From positions 124,001-188,000 of the forward strand of contig NC_057382.1 of the NCBI RefSeq assembly GCF_016906535.1: DNA of 64,000 nucleotides. Reading direction: 5' to 3'. The translations under genes were made by a program, and so were the position numbers. Each line of letters opens with the position of its first letter. Position 1 is the stretch's first letter. Positions 34,521 through 47,621 of this stretch are shown here, piece by piece. Below the pieces are notes generated by a model, which had not been told where the DNA came from, ran no database searches, and worked only from the letters and a program-made list of their open reading frames with translations. Origin of the DNA: Rhizoctonia solani. Its lineage: Eukaryota; Basidiomycota; Agaricomycetes; Cantharellales; Ceratobasidiaceae.

Positions 34521-36480
34521 AGTGCGACGAGCTATACTCAATGGATATGTGATCTTTACTGGTATATGTCGCGTTTCGATATGAGTCTAATCAATACAAA
34601 TTGAACAAAATAGGCGAAATTACAAATCCAGCTCACACCCCGCCCCGCTCAATAGAGTCGAAGAAGCGAATGTGTAGCAAGGTGACATCGTCGTTGGTGA
34701 TTTCTAAAGAGTGTGTATGCTTTCTGGCTGGGAATTAATCGTGCATGCCTTGTTGAGAAATGAATACCACGACTGAATGGTATGCATGAACGCTTCAAGG
34801 ATAGAGTCGCGCATATTGAATCAGTACAATTCTTCTCTCTACGTGCCCTCAACGCATTTATTGAGGTTACTAAGTAAGTGTTCAAAGGGGCCAGGCCTGA
34901 TTCGCTTCATATCGACACAAGAACAGTTCCAATACATCCAGTTAGCCTTATTCTACGAAAGTCAAGTCGTCGCATACTTCATATGATGCAAATGTCTAAT
35001 ATTCAAATCAACAATAAAGCATCTCACTAGTCAATGTTTTGCACGTAGTAGCCTGAAATCATGCCACAAACCCACCATGCGCTTGGTTCTCCCAGATCAG
35101 ACATCAGCGACTCGAGTGTATTAGATATGTTCGGTGTCTGCATATTGCCAGTTATGAGATAAAGCGCTACAGCTCTGGGGTGACCATATACTTCGAGTGA
35201 GGGGATCATACCGGAGTAACTGGTGTCGCATACTTCAACCCAAGAAGGTGGGTCCATGCATGCATTGGAATTCCGTCAGGTTCCTTCGTCGAATCCACCT
35301 TAACCCTTCTATGCCCCTAGCGCGTCAATCATCTTGGAAAGGATTTGGTCTTCCGCTCATGTCCCACAAGTCTCTCTTCGCTTTACGAGCCAATAGCCCT
35401 ACCTATATGCAAACCTATTCTGGAGCTCTACTATCCACACCAGGTGCTTTGCATTGAACCCCTTTGGTGGTGAGACTTTTCACGATGTTCAAGTCATGCG
35501 CTCCAAGAGCGGGAATCGATCATTCACCTGCGTAACCGCCGGGGATTTGCGCATGTAAGCGAGCCCAAAAACAGGAATCCATTCATTCCGACTATATGAG
35601 TAGATTGACTTCCTCTCGCCTTATTCGACGTATACAGTAATTTCTCACACGAACCAAGCTTATCGTATCTGTCCAGTGAAGAAGGTTCTGGGTCAAGGCG
35701 AATCATACGTGGAGCTTGCGTGAGACCGGAAGCAGCCGCCAGGCCAGTTCATTAAACTCTAGCTATATGAACTCAAAACATCGCGACTTGAAGCTGAGTG
35801 GTTGTATTGAGCAAAACTGCTTTCGGCGCGTCTTGAAGTATACGACCAGAAGCGTTGCCCATGGTATTTCTTCCAGTGGACCATGCGAGAAATGATGAAC
35901 GCACTCGACCTCGAGTCCACGAGCCTACGAGGCATGGGATCAGACCATAAAGTAATACGAATCAATATCTGTCCGATGGGGGCGGCAGACTGTATAAACC
36001 CGATTCAGGAAGTGAATCTAATTCAGTCAGGAGAAAGGCTATATCAGGTGTATCAGGGGCTCGATCAAGATCTATAAATTATAAACTTGGGATCGATCCT
36101 TCTTGGAAGTGACAGCAGAGGAAACGTCCAATAAAACAGTAGCAAAATAGGCTTCCCCAATCCCGGGCTTGATCTCAGGCCGTGAACATCGGAGCGCCAC
36201 TGATCGTTACCGTTAGAACAAGTTGACATAACGGGTTACTCGAGAAAGCGTGTTATATGCATTGTTATGGGCGTATATAATCGTAGATCCGGGAAGCACA
36301 CGGAGTTAAATACATGAATAATGAGCTGAAGGAGATACAGTGCCGTGTTGCCGGTTACTGGTTCCGTCTGGCTGGGTCTACGCATTGGCCATGGATGACC
36401 AGACGCTTCTGACATTATGAGCTACCGGCAACGGGGTGGGTAAAATAATCTCACGAAAGTGATCTCGTCGTCACACTTTG
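34521..36480. other. gene-poor stretch with isolated coding-like pieces
   Basis: Mostly non-coding. Two pieces look protein-like but unassignable: minus 35257-35027 (LEVYGHPRAVALYLITGNM) and plus about 35818-35950 (LEVYDQKRCPWYFFQWTMRE). No start, splice pattern or family could be assigned. They may be remnants of decayed genes or retroelements. Confidence 0.25.
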
Positions 36481-38947
36481 TGTACAATGTGTTTGCGCAT
36501 CTTCCGTTCACCCAACGGACACGGGGCTTCTTTCTCCGAGCAACCGGTGATCAGGGAGTTCTTTCGGCCCGGTTATAAGATGCGTTCAAGCCGAGCACTG
36601 CTTTTCCGTCCCGGGGACGATAAGCGAGGTGTTGTAAACGAATTGGTTCCGAATGGTTTTAGGGTGGGTGGGGGTTATTTATTCAAGTTCGGTTGAGGTC
36701 TTTACGATATGGATATACAGCTGTGGGGCAAAAGGATCCGTCTTTTTCCAATCGGTTTCGAGCCGAGCGGGATGTTGGCCATATATGCATACGAGTTCGT
36801 GGGTTAGCTAGCACCGCGTGTTTAGTGTGAAAGAGCAGAGCGATATAATTCAAACTTCCGAGTGCGATCGAAGCCGCTTCTTTTCTCTTGCAGTCGTACT
36901 GTTGCCATGATCCCCTACTAACGCTGGATCCAATTCGGGAAACCGACCAAATACTGCTCGAATCATCGTTTGCATATTCAGCTGTTCTGTGCAAGATCTG
37001 TAGAAAAATTGCGAGTTCAACTTTGTTATATTTGAGAGTTGGCTGCTGGGTCGGATGTGCTATACCATTTGACAACGAGGACACAAGTTCCTTATTTGGA
37101 GGTGGTGTCCCTTGGGACCTTTTTAGGCAAGATATCACACAATTGAGACCAAGTTCGCTCTTTGGGTCAGAATAAACGTACTTTGAAAGCTTACCAGCGT
37201 TTTCGGCTATATCAAATTTTTATATTTATATGGTATTTTTGTCATCGCTTGGGACCGCAATTTAAAAATATGGTGGCGCCCAAGGTCTCTAATATACAGA
37301 GATGTACCTACGCTTGTGTGGACTTTTGCTACGGAACACACAGAGCCGGCAAAAGCCTATTACCGTACCGTAGGCCGGCGCATTGGATCCATATGCATGT
37401 AACGTATTCCATATTGTTTACAGTATATCGCTACGGCGTCTCTCTTTTTCCTCGACACAACGCAGTGCCAGCCTCAAGAATCCACGCATTCCCAATACTC
37501 CGGTGATTTTTCTGGTGCTGTTGCTTGCATGTAATATGCATGACCCATCTCTTGTCCATTGTGCATACACACGGCCGCTCCCGGCCGTCTACCCGCACTC
37601 GCTCGGGGACATGGCCTAGCACCCTACCACTAGCCGCACCGCTACTATCCTCGAACCGGTCCTAGTCGAAATACCCATTCGCTTGGTTGTGTTGAGATCC
37701 TACTTACCCATCGTGTCGTCGTCTCGGTCTCGAGACCCAGTCGGGACTAGGCTCTGAGATTATGGGAGTGTGTGGTACGATTGATTCGGATTGTTTTGGA
37801 CCCGGAGTTGAACTTGGTATAGCGAATTCAAAGTCTAGGCGACAGCAAACCATTCCTTGTGCTCTCTCGTACTCATAAAACCAGACGTTTATTCAGAAAT
37901 ACAATCTACAAACGGGACGAACCAAATCACCAACCAACGCCTCGTCAAATCAACCAAAAAAGGCACGAGTCGAATGCGCCCGTGTTGACCAAAAAGACCA
38001 ACTCCTAATTGATTCTCTCTAGTGGGCGTCGAGGGTCGGTTCGAGTGATATGAGAGTTTAGTCAAGTTTACCAAGTCCGTAAAAGGTCTAGCTATTGGAG
38101 GACCGATTTCCTAGCGTATCCCCGCCCGATAGTAGATACAAGATCACTATTCATGCCCGGGGTCAGGGGCGAAATGGAATAAAATAACAAGGCGTACAAG
38201 AGTGTATGTCGTTTGTGCCACAGACTTGACCAAAGGAGTATAGGTTCGATCGTTTTTCCCATGTACCTCGGGCACGCGCGCAAAAAAAATAATGAGGGAA
38301 TGAATGGATGGAGGGATGGATGGATGGCGCGGGCGGATATCGACTACTAGGGGTGATGATGATCGACGGCGACGCCCTAGTACCTCGCCCATACGCATTA
38401 ACCTCGTTTTCTTTCCCCGCCGCAGCCCAAAAAACCAAGAGCCAAGAGCCAAGGATGATATGCATTTCATTTGGAGTAGGAGGCGCTAGGAAATAGCCGT
38501 ACGGTCTGAGATCGAATCCGAGGTTGGGCGGGGGTCAGGGTACAAGGACGAAATGGTTCTCGGAAATGGAGGGATTAGACTTTGTTCGTGGGTAATTTGA
38601 ATGGTATTGGACTGCTTTTGTTGGCGGGGTTGATCGTTTGAGTTGGATAAGAGAAGAGTGGACATCAGCACGTTGAATTAATTTTGGTGTTTGATTGACC
38701 GAGGCAAGAGGTGGGTGTGAAATGGCGGTGGGAGGGGATGACATGTAACGCCGGCGGCATGAATAATTAAATACATCCACTGTTCGCGGATGGTGAAAAT
38801 ATAAAGAGGGATACGAGCGTGGCTGGGAGTTGAAATGGGAGAGAGAGACTAGCGGGGGGGCCAGACCGCAGACACGTGGAATGTGGAATTGAGTAATCGC
38901 CCGTTGCCCAGCCACCACGGTTAGGAACAGAGTGACGACCACAAAGC
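36481..38947. promoter_or_regulatory. long upstream region of the MAPKK gene
   Basis: About 2.4 kb without a supported gene. It holds a GGAT microsatellite (38303-38327) and GC-rich sequence near 37570. The last ~400 bp are likely the 5' leader and promoter of the MAPKK. Short frames here lack protein character. Confidence 0.35.
38301..38327. repeat. GGAT-type microsatellite
   Basis: An imperfect tandem run of GGAT/GGAG units (gaatggatggagggatgga and onward) upstream of the MAPKK gene. Confidence 0.7.
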
Positions 38948-41900
38948 ATGTCGACGCATCCAGCGCGCCCAATGGGACCCCGACGTGCGCTGCCCAAGCC
39001 ACCTGCAGAGATGGTGGCTGCGCTGGGACCACCGCCGTCGGCACTGGACCAACATCCTCCGCAACCGGCGTATCTGGGCGCACTCGGGCCGTCTGCGACA
39101 CCGATTCCTAGTCCGATGCCCAGTCCTGGTCTGGGATTCCAAACCCCGCCCCCGCCGCCTCCGTTGCCCAATGCCAACACGTCCCTCGGCCCAGGCGACG
39201 TCATGCGCAGTTCGCGTATGGGTGTATATGGCCAGACCCAGCAGACCCAGCGCCCACAGCTCTCGCTCCAGCAGCCATCGTACAGAAACGACCCACCGAC
39301 GCCCAGTGTCGCACCGCTCAACATCCAACGGGCCCGTCCTCGGGTAGAAGTCCCGCGCCAGGCGATCCCATCAGACATCGACTCGGCCGATGCCGACGAC
39401 GAAAAGGTCAGTCGCATCGTCACCAGGCGCGCAACCGGCGGATCCAGGCCGAGCGGTCTCGGCCAGGTCATCGACGAGCGCTCCCCGGTCCCGAGCGACA
39501 ACTACCAGCAGTTTGGTGGCCACGATCCTCAGCCAGTCTATCCCCAGGGTGCCAGCTACCTCCAGCCCTACGACGCACCCTCTCCTGGCCCCACCAAGTC
39601 CCGTATCGGCAATCCTGCCAAACCACGTCCGGTCCTGGGTCTGCGCACCGCCTCGGGGAGCGCCCTTCCCGACGAGGATGCTCCTGCTCAGCAACACCAA
39701 GTAGACACATCTGCAAGTCTCCCATCCCTCAAACCCAAACTCCAACTCGCCCTCGGGCCCGCCAAACCCAAACTCGGTCTCGCTATGCCTGGTGCATCAT
39801 CATCATCAGGAGGGGGACTAAAACTCGATGTGAATGCCCACCCACCGAGCGACGAAGACGACGACGCAGACTATTCCTACTATGGCTTCAAACCCAGTTC
39901 CAAGCGCGCTCCCTCACTCTCCCTCAGCGTTGGCGAGTTCCCATCCGACGCCACCACTATGCAGCCCAATTCTACGACCACCATGCGTCCCGGCACCCAC
40001 ACCGCCAAGCCCCAGGGCGCTGGTGGAGGCCTCGACGAGCTGCGTCGCGCCATCGGAGAGCTACGCATGCCTGAGCTCGAGGAAGAACTCGAGATCAGGG
40101 GTCTGGGCCAGGGAAGTGGTAGTGGCAGCGGTGGTGTCGAGGGCGAGGAGCACCAAACTCAACCCCAAGAATGGTCCGACGAGCTCCTCGAGGTCGTCAG
40201 CAGGCTTGGTGAAGGTGCCGGAGGTGCCGTGAGCAAAGTCGTCGATAAACGCAACGGAAGGGTTATGGCTCGAAAGGTGCGTCCACCTATTCATTTACGT
40301 TTTTCTATTCATATTTGCGTTTCTTTCATGGCTATGGGTGTTTAATTTTCCATTCCTGTTTGGTTTTTTTGCTCGCCGGAGTCATGGACCCGTACGATGA
40401 CTCGAACGTTCCGATTTGGGGGTAATTAGTGGCGTGGCTGTGTTTAACAGGGTTGGGCCTGTTCACGAGCCTGGATGCCACAGAGGGGATTCTGCGTGTG
40501 GTGTCTTGTGTCTATTCGGACGCTTTGTTTTCGTTCTTTGTCTCTTTCATTGGGTTGGAGGGTTGTCCCTGGTGATGGGATGATCGGACTATCCGCGTGA
40601 ATTCCGTGTGTAGACCAACCCTCTTGCGGGGGATATACGAATCTTTCAAACTCCCCGCAGAGCGCTCTTACGATAGATTGACCTAACCCAAGTCAATCCC
40701 GTGGATAGTTTTCGTGTCTCGTGTCCCCAGAAACACTGTTTTCGTTTCACACTCGAAGACGGAGACGCGGTGGACACGAGATGATAGATTGTGATGGATG
40801 AAATGTTTCCCTCGGTGGAGTGGGAATCTGTTTGCTGATATTGGATAGTGTCCTTGTCGGTGATAGATGGGGTGGTGTTTCCTCCCCAGGTGATACTTAT
40901 CTCCTATGGGCGATGGTATCTATCACCCTGCAGATTGATAGAGTGATAGAGTAGCTCAAGGGTGATAGAATAACGCTCTGAATGGGGCAACAGTCTAGCC
41001 CTATCCATACATGGCTCACGGGAACCAGACCTCGGTCCCGATCCCTGTCCTCCACGTCTCCGTCATCGCTCGGCTATTTGCTATCATCGGTCGGGGACTT
41101 TCTTTCTCATCCTCGTTGGTTCGTTATGGCCGGCCCCCCCGTTCATCCGTCCGCTTTTATTCAATCCATCGCGGTTCTTCTTTGAGCGATCTCGATCTCG
41201 CTCGTTGCATTCTCTCGAGAGCAATCTTATTCTTCGAGATCCATCAATTCTACTCTCCGGTCCCTCGTATCTCATGAATCTGCCCCAAGGGCGGGAAGGA
41301 CGAGGAAACGGAGCCCAGACCTCGTCATCCCCCTCGAATGATTGATTAAACTGATATAATTCCGGCGCTTGTTGCCCTTGCTGTTTTTTGATGATGCGAG
41401 GGCTTCTGGGTTCGGGTCCGAGGGTGATTGAGCCACCTCGACGACGTTCTTGTTCTTTGTTTTTTAATTGGCTGCGAGAGATAGGGATTGCCTTGATCGT
41501 ATCGGCCAAGGGGACGGGCTCGCGGTATCATTGGCTAGCCGTATTGCTGGCTACTCTCGTTTATTTGCCACGCGGTTTTTCACCACTTGTCATATGGAGA
41601 TAGTCCAGTCATGGCGCTATCATTTGTTCCGCCGCGGGCACTTTAGGTTTTGGGATAGGAGGCGCGGGCACTTTTCGTCCCCTTGCCCCCAATCCCCTTC
41701 CTTTGAGTCCGGTGTACCGCCATTGATTGTACTTTCAATGTGCCACATTGCTCGCCGCCACTGATTACACTTTGTTCGTGCCTGCTTTTCTCTCTCTTTC
41801 TTTCATTTGGATATTTTTAGGAGTGTTGTTTTTTTAATTAACTGTTCGAGCTTATTTCTTCCCATATACCGCCATCCCTTGTCCTTCTTGGCTCTCTCGG

Positions 41901-43326
41901 AATTCCAGGCGCTAATTTATCCCTTTTTGGATAGACCATCCCGACGGGCACGGTTCCCGCGCGCCAACTCTTGCGCGAACTCCAATTCTCCAAACTCGTG
42001 CATCCGAACCTCATCGTCTGCTACGGCGCATACATCACCGCGCCTCCCTCGGACGATAACAGCGGCGGCATGTCGTCCGAGATCCACATCCTCATGGAGC
42101 TCGGCGAAGGCGGCTCGCTCGACGCGATCGCGCGCCAAATGAAGACGCGGCACGCCAACGTGCGGATCGGCGAAAAAGTTATTGCGCGCCTCGCCGAGGG
42201 CGTTTTGAAAGGTTTGGACTATATGCACAGCAACAAGGTGACGCACCGCGACATTAAACCGAGCAATATCCTCGTCACCAAGGCCGGCGTCGTCAAGTTG
42301 TGTGATTTCGGCGTGAGCGGCGAGTTGGACATGAGTCTTGCGAACACGTTTACCGGGACGAGTTGGTACATGGCTGTAGGTGTCCACTCACGCTCGTGGA
42401 ATAGATTTATTCCGGTATTGATCATGAACTGGTGTGGGTTTACCTTGACAGCCCGAGCGCATAACGGGCCATCCGTATTCGATCCGCGCGGACGTGTGGT
42501 CCACGGGTCTCACGTTCCTCGAACTTGCGCAAAACCGGTTCCCGTATCCGCCTGATTTGGGACCTATCGAATTGTTGACGTATATTGTCAACGGCGAGGT
42601 GAGTCAATCTCGGCTCTTTTCCCAGGGAACCTGGTTGGTTGGGTTGGATCGGTGCTGATTTAATTTGGTTTATTGTTGTTTTTGTTCGACTCTGCGCTCG
42701 ATGCGATGGCGAATGGGTTGGGTGGTTTATGGTATATTCCGACGACCTCTTCCTATGACGGGTTCCGACTATATCCGATGCATCCCGCACGTCATTTGCC
42801 CTATATTGAACCTGCTTCTGGCGGGTGATCTACCATGTCATCGAATGTGTTGATTTACCCACTTTCCGTTGTGCCGGGCACTTATGACCGGGCTCCACCT
42901 CTGGGACACTCACCGACCCGACCCGACACGCGCGCACATTCACGTTACGCACGCATGCGCTGCGCGCGGATGGGCGGGACATGGTACCCAAACCCTAAAC
43001 ATCCAGGTTCCGGAACTCGATGACGAACCCGGTGACGAAAATGGAAACGGCGCGATTCACTGGAGCGATGGCATGAAGTCGTTTATCAAACAATCGTACG
43101 CCAGGGTTGATTGAATCGTAATTGACTTATGCTAACACTCGCTCGTTTTCCTTCGTTCTTTAGTTTGCGCATCGACGCGGCTACACGCCCGACGCCGCGG
43201 GAGATGCTCCAGCACCCCTGGATTCAGGAAAGTATGGCCCGAAAACTTGACATGTCCAAGTGGATCCGGGAGGTGTGGGGATGGGAAAAGCCGCCCAAGC
43301 TCAAGAGGACGAGCCAGCAGTCTTGA
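38948..43326 (+). CDS. MKK1: MAP kinase kinase of the cell-wall-integrity type (Mkk1/Mkk2, Pek1)
   Basis: Exon 1 (38948-40276) encodes a long Pro/Ser-rich disordered N-terminus, then [20 protein letters not shown] (Gly loop) and VMARK with the ATP lysine. Exon 2 (41935-42375) has [38 protein letters not shown] and the activation loop [11 protein letters not shown]. Exon 3 (42452-42598) has [20 protein letters not shown] and [12 protein letters not shown]. Exons 4 (43007-43095) and 5 (43164-43326) complete [31 protein letters not shown] and RTSQQS. All splice sites are GT-AG and phases agree. HRD, DFG and lysine are intact, so it should be an active dual-specificity kinase that phosphorylates the Slt2/Mpk1-type MAPK. 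The first intron is 1658 bp and the third 408 bp, very long for this genome. Confidence 0.93.
40277..41934 (+). other. 1658-bp intron inside the MAPKK kinase domain
   Basis: GT at 40277 follows VMARK, and AG at 41933-41934 precedes [13 protein letters not shown], so splicing restores the family consensus exactly at the ATP lysine. The intron has a cluster of TGATAG-like motifs at about 40783-40972 and pyrimidine-rich sequence towards the acceptor. No gene or transposase was recognised inside it. Confidence 0.85.
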
Positions 43327-46300
43327 TGAGCTCGGTTTTTTTCGTTTTGCGTGGATTGAAAACTGGACAATTTAGTTTCTTGTTGTTGCTCTTGTGGTTA
43401 TCATTGCTGTTTTTTAACATAGATGATGGATATGAATGATTGCGTTTTTTGTTTTCTTTTTGTTTCTTGGAATTCGCACGGATCTGAGTGTTCTTGGCCT
43501 ATCCCAGCCGTTCGAGCTTATTCGAGGCGTGGCGTCAACAAGACAAACAAAACGGCGATCTGTCACGTGGAGTTACCAAGCAAGATCTGCAATTCAGTTT
43601 TTTGACAAACATGTAATCTATCAGGGAAGCCGCATTTGAATTGGTATTATCCGCCCGTTGAGCCGAAGAGGCCCCTCGCTCGCTCGCTTCCACGCACTTG
43701 GGACTCATAAACCCACTATTACGACAAAAAGGTTATACACATGAATATATTCCCGCGCGTATGTGTTCTCTTATTTTGTCTTGTCAATGTATATTTCCCC
43801 CTTGTAATCACCCTCTCTCTCCAAGTTGGGGCGGCTTACAGACTGCGGCGCGGAACCGATGGGCGATCCCGACGGTTCGTTCGACGTGGGCGATCAGTTC
43901 TCATAGTTTATCCGCTCCCTCTTCTCTCCCTCTCGCCCAAGCCCGGGCAACGTCAAAAGAAACTCGGGAAATGGCACAATGAATAATAAAAAAAGGTACT
44001 CTATGACCGGAGATCGGTGCGCTTATTCCCTTCTTTCAACTTGGGGAACTCGGGCAAGGGAGAGGGGGGGGGGAGCTCGGCGGTCGGAAACTTCCTTTTT
44101 GCGCCCCCTCTCCTCTTCCCTTCCCTTGCCCTCCCTTCCATTTGAGATTCGAGATTCAAGATTCAAGATTTGGGAATCTGGGATTCGGGGTTCGGGAACG
44201 AGCGAGGGGGGGGGGGGAAGCGAACGTCGATAAAGTGTATCTCTGTTCAACGCAGTCATAGTTTAAGTTCTGTCTTTCCTGTCTTTTTCTCTCTGTCTTG
44301 CTTTGTGTCTATGTTTGTGTGGTCCGAGCGCATCTGTTCAGTAGCGGGAGAGAGAGAGAAGAGAAGAATAGGGATTAGCCGTAGGGCAGAGGGATAAGGA
44401 TCATATGTATGCAGCCTAGACTTACTTGGTACATCTCGAGAGAGAGAGAAAGTTTACCATGACGGTTCGAGAAAAGAGAAAAGACAGCTGAATGAATGCT
44501 CGAAGAGTGCGCGAATCAGCCCGGATGATGGTCCCGTCGAACAAATGTGAGCAAGCTTCATGGTTCTGGAAGGTTTGGGGAAGTGACTGTATATGACAAT
44601 ACTGGAGCTTAGATTGGAGGACAAGATGCGCGAGATGGGTGTAGGGGGAAATCAACTAGAATAAGAAGCCTCCCAGAATGAGTGAGGGATATGGGCCAGC
44701 GCACACGAGGACCCAAGGCCTCCACCCCAATTTAGAAGACTTTTCCTCGTCCCGCATGTCGTACGTGCTTTTGAAAGAAGGCCATCGGCCATAATCGCTT
44801 CAGGCTTTGCGAATGAAGGGGAAGAGAGTCAGAAGTAAGAGCGGTGGCTTGCGAGAAGGGTATAGGGGTTTCTGCTGTTCCGAGCAAAGTCCAATTCATC
44901 TTGGTACGAAACGGAGACGAGTATTAAAGGCAATTATAATCAATATGACGATTCTAGCTTGTGACACGTATCGATGTCATAATGCGATTCATCGCACGAG
45001 TTCTTCCTAATCACCAGACGAGAGGAAGCACCAATCAATGTCCAACAAGCTTAGCATTGGGCGCGGCCCCAGATTCAAGCACTTGCAGGGTGATTGTATA
45101 GAAGTAACAGACTCTTTGGATTGGCTAGACCATTTGGAGCGCGTGTGTACGCGCTAATACCATCGCATAAGGTTCGTGGTCTCCAAAAGTGTGGTAATGG
45201 AAATAAGATTTAGTACCAATAGAGAGCAGAGCAGGATGGGTGCTCGGTTTTTCAAGTACACAGAAGACCCCCAAGATGAGTGGACGAGCCCTAGATGCCC
45301 ATACAGTTCCTCTTCTGCTCGCACCCACCCTCGCCCGGGTATGTCCAACCCCGGCTGAGAAATAGGGCATATATGCTTGGGAAAACGCGATAATCCAGGT
45401 TTACCGATGCTGATGGCAAGTACGCAAGCACCCCAAGACCAAATTAATACACTAAAATGATCCTCCGTCGTTCCTGTTGACCGCAGCCAGGTCCTGAATG
45501 AGTCCTTGTGTTGACCGCAGCTCGACAATCTGTGTCTTCTTAGTGTAAAATCGCGTGAGCTTGGTTTCGACAAAGGTGACCGAATGTCATAGGTGAGAAG
45601 TGCCCGCTTCAACGCACGCAGTTCCGCAGCATGCAAATCTCTTTAAGGCCCCGACGAACGTACACAGCATTCGAGTGTCGAGACATGTGTAACGGTAACA
45701 TTTCCTTTTAAAGGAGGGTAACCGCACTGCCATCCACCGGAGGTGATAAACAGCGGAAATCATCTATCTACAGGTAGCACAGCATGTGCCAGCCATCTGA
45801 AGTTCGGCCGGATATCGTGAAACGCACTCGTTGGACAAGGGAATATTTTATATGTACGTGATAAATTCATAGTCATTAGTGGGCGTCGAGTGAGATAATA
45901 AACCCCGACTCCGCGTTACAACTCGATCATTTCATGCGCTAATTGGCAGTTGATGCCCAGCTCCGATTAGTGGGCCTTTGTGCCTGTCCTATCTCTCGAG
46001 TTGATACTTTCTCAGGTTCACCGGAACAGGAAGCAATTAATCTATCCAATATGAGAATGGGCCAGGAATGGATTCTGTAATATTAGCTCATCCATATTCA
46101 GGGTTCTAGACCCAAAATCGATGCTCGAAAATTGATGGCCTCCAAAGAGCAGCGTTTATAGAGCGCATTGATAGCAGCAGGGATACGGCACGCAAATGAA
46201 TAAAGCCCAAAAGGGGATTACAATCGAGATCATGAATTTTACGGAATTTGAAAGACATTGACAGGCGATTGGCAAGGGTGATTATTCGATGGAAGAGCCA

Positions 46301-46587
46301 CGCGTGCGTGACATGCCATTTCCCTTACGGAGTGATCGGCACCAGATCTGCCGGCTCCTTGGGCCGCCGTTCTAGGACATTTTGGAGAACCAGTTGGTTC
46401 TCCCCCCGTAGACACGTTCGGATAGTTTGCCCAGCCATGTCAGACCCAAATAGTCTAAGCAGGAAGCACTGGACTCAACTTCGATACGTATCCGGCTGTC
46501 CCTAACAGGCTATATAACTGGGCAGGTGCGACTCGACTCAAGACATCATCCTCTCCGTCGCTTTTCCATCCACCGACACAACACAGA
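43327..46587. other. long intergenic region with low-complexity sequence
   Basis: About 3.3 kb between the MAPKK and the C2H2 gene. It contains purine-rich runs (44052-44080), a GATTC-type tandem repeat (44144-44196), GA dinucleotide runs (44350-44362, 44439-44452) and no recognisable gene. A 160-codon minus-strand frame at 45154-45636 lacks family features. Confidence 0.45.
44144..44196. repeat. GATTC-type imperfect tandem repeat
   Basis: Successive units gagattc, gagattcaa, gattcaa, gatttgg, gaatctg, ggattcg, gggttcg form a degenerate 7-9 bp repeat flanked by G-rich runs. Confidence 0.65.
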
Positions 46588-47621
46588 ATGTCTAACCAGC
46601 CATACTATCCTCCGTATGATCAGTCTGAATCATCCCAAGGCCACCAATCTTCACGCTCCAACTACCCTCAGCAGGCCTATAACCAGTACAGCCAGTCGCC
46701 TTATGGCCATATGGGCTACGCCGACATGTCCCAGTCGGGACAGCGTTATTCTCAGACTATGCAGTATCCTCAGGACTCGGTTGATGGTGGACAGTATATA
46801 AACCAGGATGGTTATGCGGTCCCGTCGTTCTCCCCGACAGCCGCTACTTTTGCTCAGTCTCACTCCTATGGCCCACCGGCTAGCGCCGATGCAATGACCT
46901 ATCGTCGTCGATACGAACCAACCAGTGCTTTACCCTCAGAACCCAGAAATCCTATGCCTCGCCATCCGAGTGGCGAGGTACCTATGGCGTCTGTTCATGA
47001 AGCACGGGAGTTTGTACCAGTCCCCTCACAGCCCTTTTACGAATCCAATGCTCCCGTTTCCCGACCTAGTATGTACAACTTTAGTCGATTCCATTTTGCT
47101 TTTGAAACTAACTTGTATCCCGAAATGGAATAACAGCTTCTGGTCGAAGCCCTAATATTGGACAGTCTACTTCGGCTCTTGCTCTGGAAAGGCCATACGT
47201 CTGCGACATTTGCCAAACTCGATTTGCAAGGCACCATGACTGCCGGCGTCACCGAGAAACCCACGTGGTGAATGCCTCTGGGGAGAAACCCCACCATTGC
47301 GTTGTGTGCGGAAAGGTTAGTGTGGCGGAGAGGTAGATCATTTTCCAACTCTAATCATTGAATCTTTTCCAGTCTTTCACACGAAAGGATGCGCTGAAAC
47401 GGTAAGCCAATTTAACAGTTCGCTATTTGCCGTAGCATATACTGATTTGGGGACACTGTAGGCACACAAATCAAAAAGGCTGTGATATCAATGCGGCTTC
47501 TGCTAGTACACCTGCGCGATCTTCCCGCTCGTCATCTTCATCATCTCCACAACAAGTACCCGCGACATTCTATCCCGTCAGTAACCTTCCTCAGATGTCC
47601 GGCTCCGGCCATCGCTATTGA
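46588..47621 (+). CDS. C2H2 zinc-finger protein
   Basis: ATG at 46588. A Tyr/Gln/Ser-rich N-terminus (YPPYDQSESSQGHQSSRSNY and similar) of about 160 residues is followed by an intron at 47070-47133. ERPYVCDICQTRFARHHDCR then leads to HRETH (finger 1). The next piece, EKPHHCVVCGKSFTRKDALK, spans a second intron. A third intron precedes HTNQKGCDINAAS, which gives finger 2 a C2HC form. A Ser-rich tail ends QMSGSGHRY with TGA at 47619-47621. Two adjacent fingers near the C-terminus with a low-complexity N-terminus fit a sequence-specific transcription factor acting in the nucleus. All introns are short with GT-AG ends. I cannot name an ortholog. Confidence 0.85.

Noticed and set aside
38535..39501. 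Long minus-strand frames opposite MAPKK exon 1 (up to 244 codons)
   Set aside because: They are shadows of the GC-rich, Pro/Ser-rich coding exon on the plus strand.
41084..41509. 141-codon open frame inside the large MAPKK intron
   Set aside because: Low-complexity Arg/Lys/Pro content, no family resemblance, and it lies in an intron whose ends restore the kinase exactly.
44052..44452. Purine-rich runs as CRISPR or telomere-like repeats
   Set aside because: Units are degenerate, lack spacers and do not match telomeric repeats; plain low-complexity sequence.
45154..45636. 160-codon open frame on the minus strand
   Set aside because: No domain, biased composition or supporting splice pattern; a chance frame in a long intergenic region is more likely.
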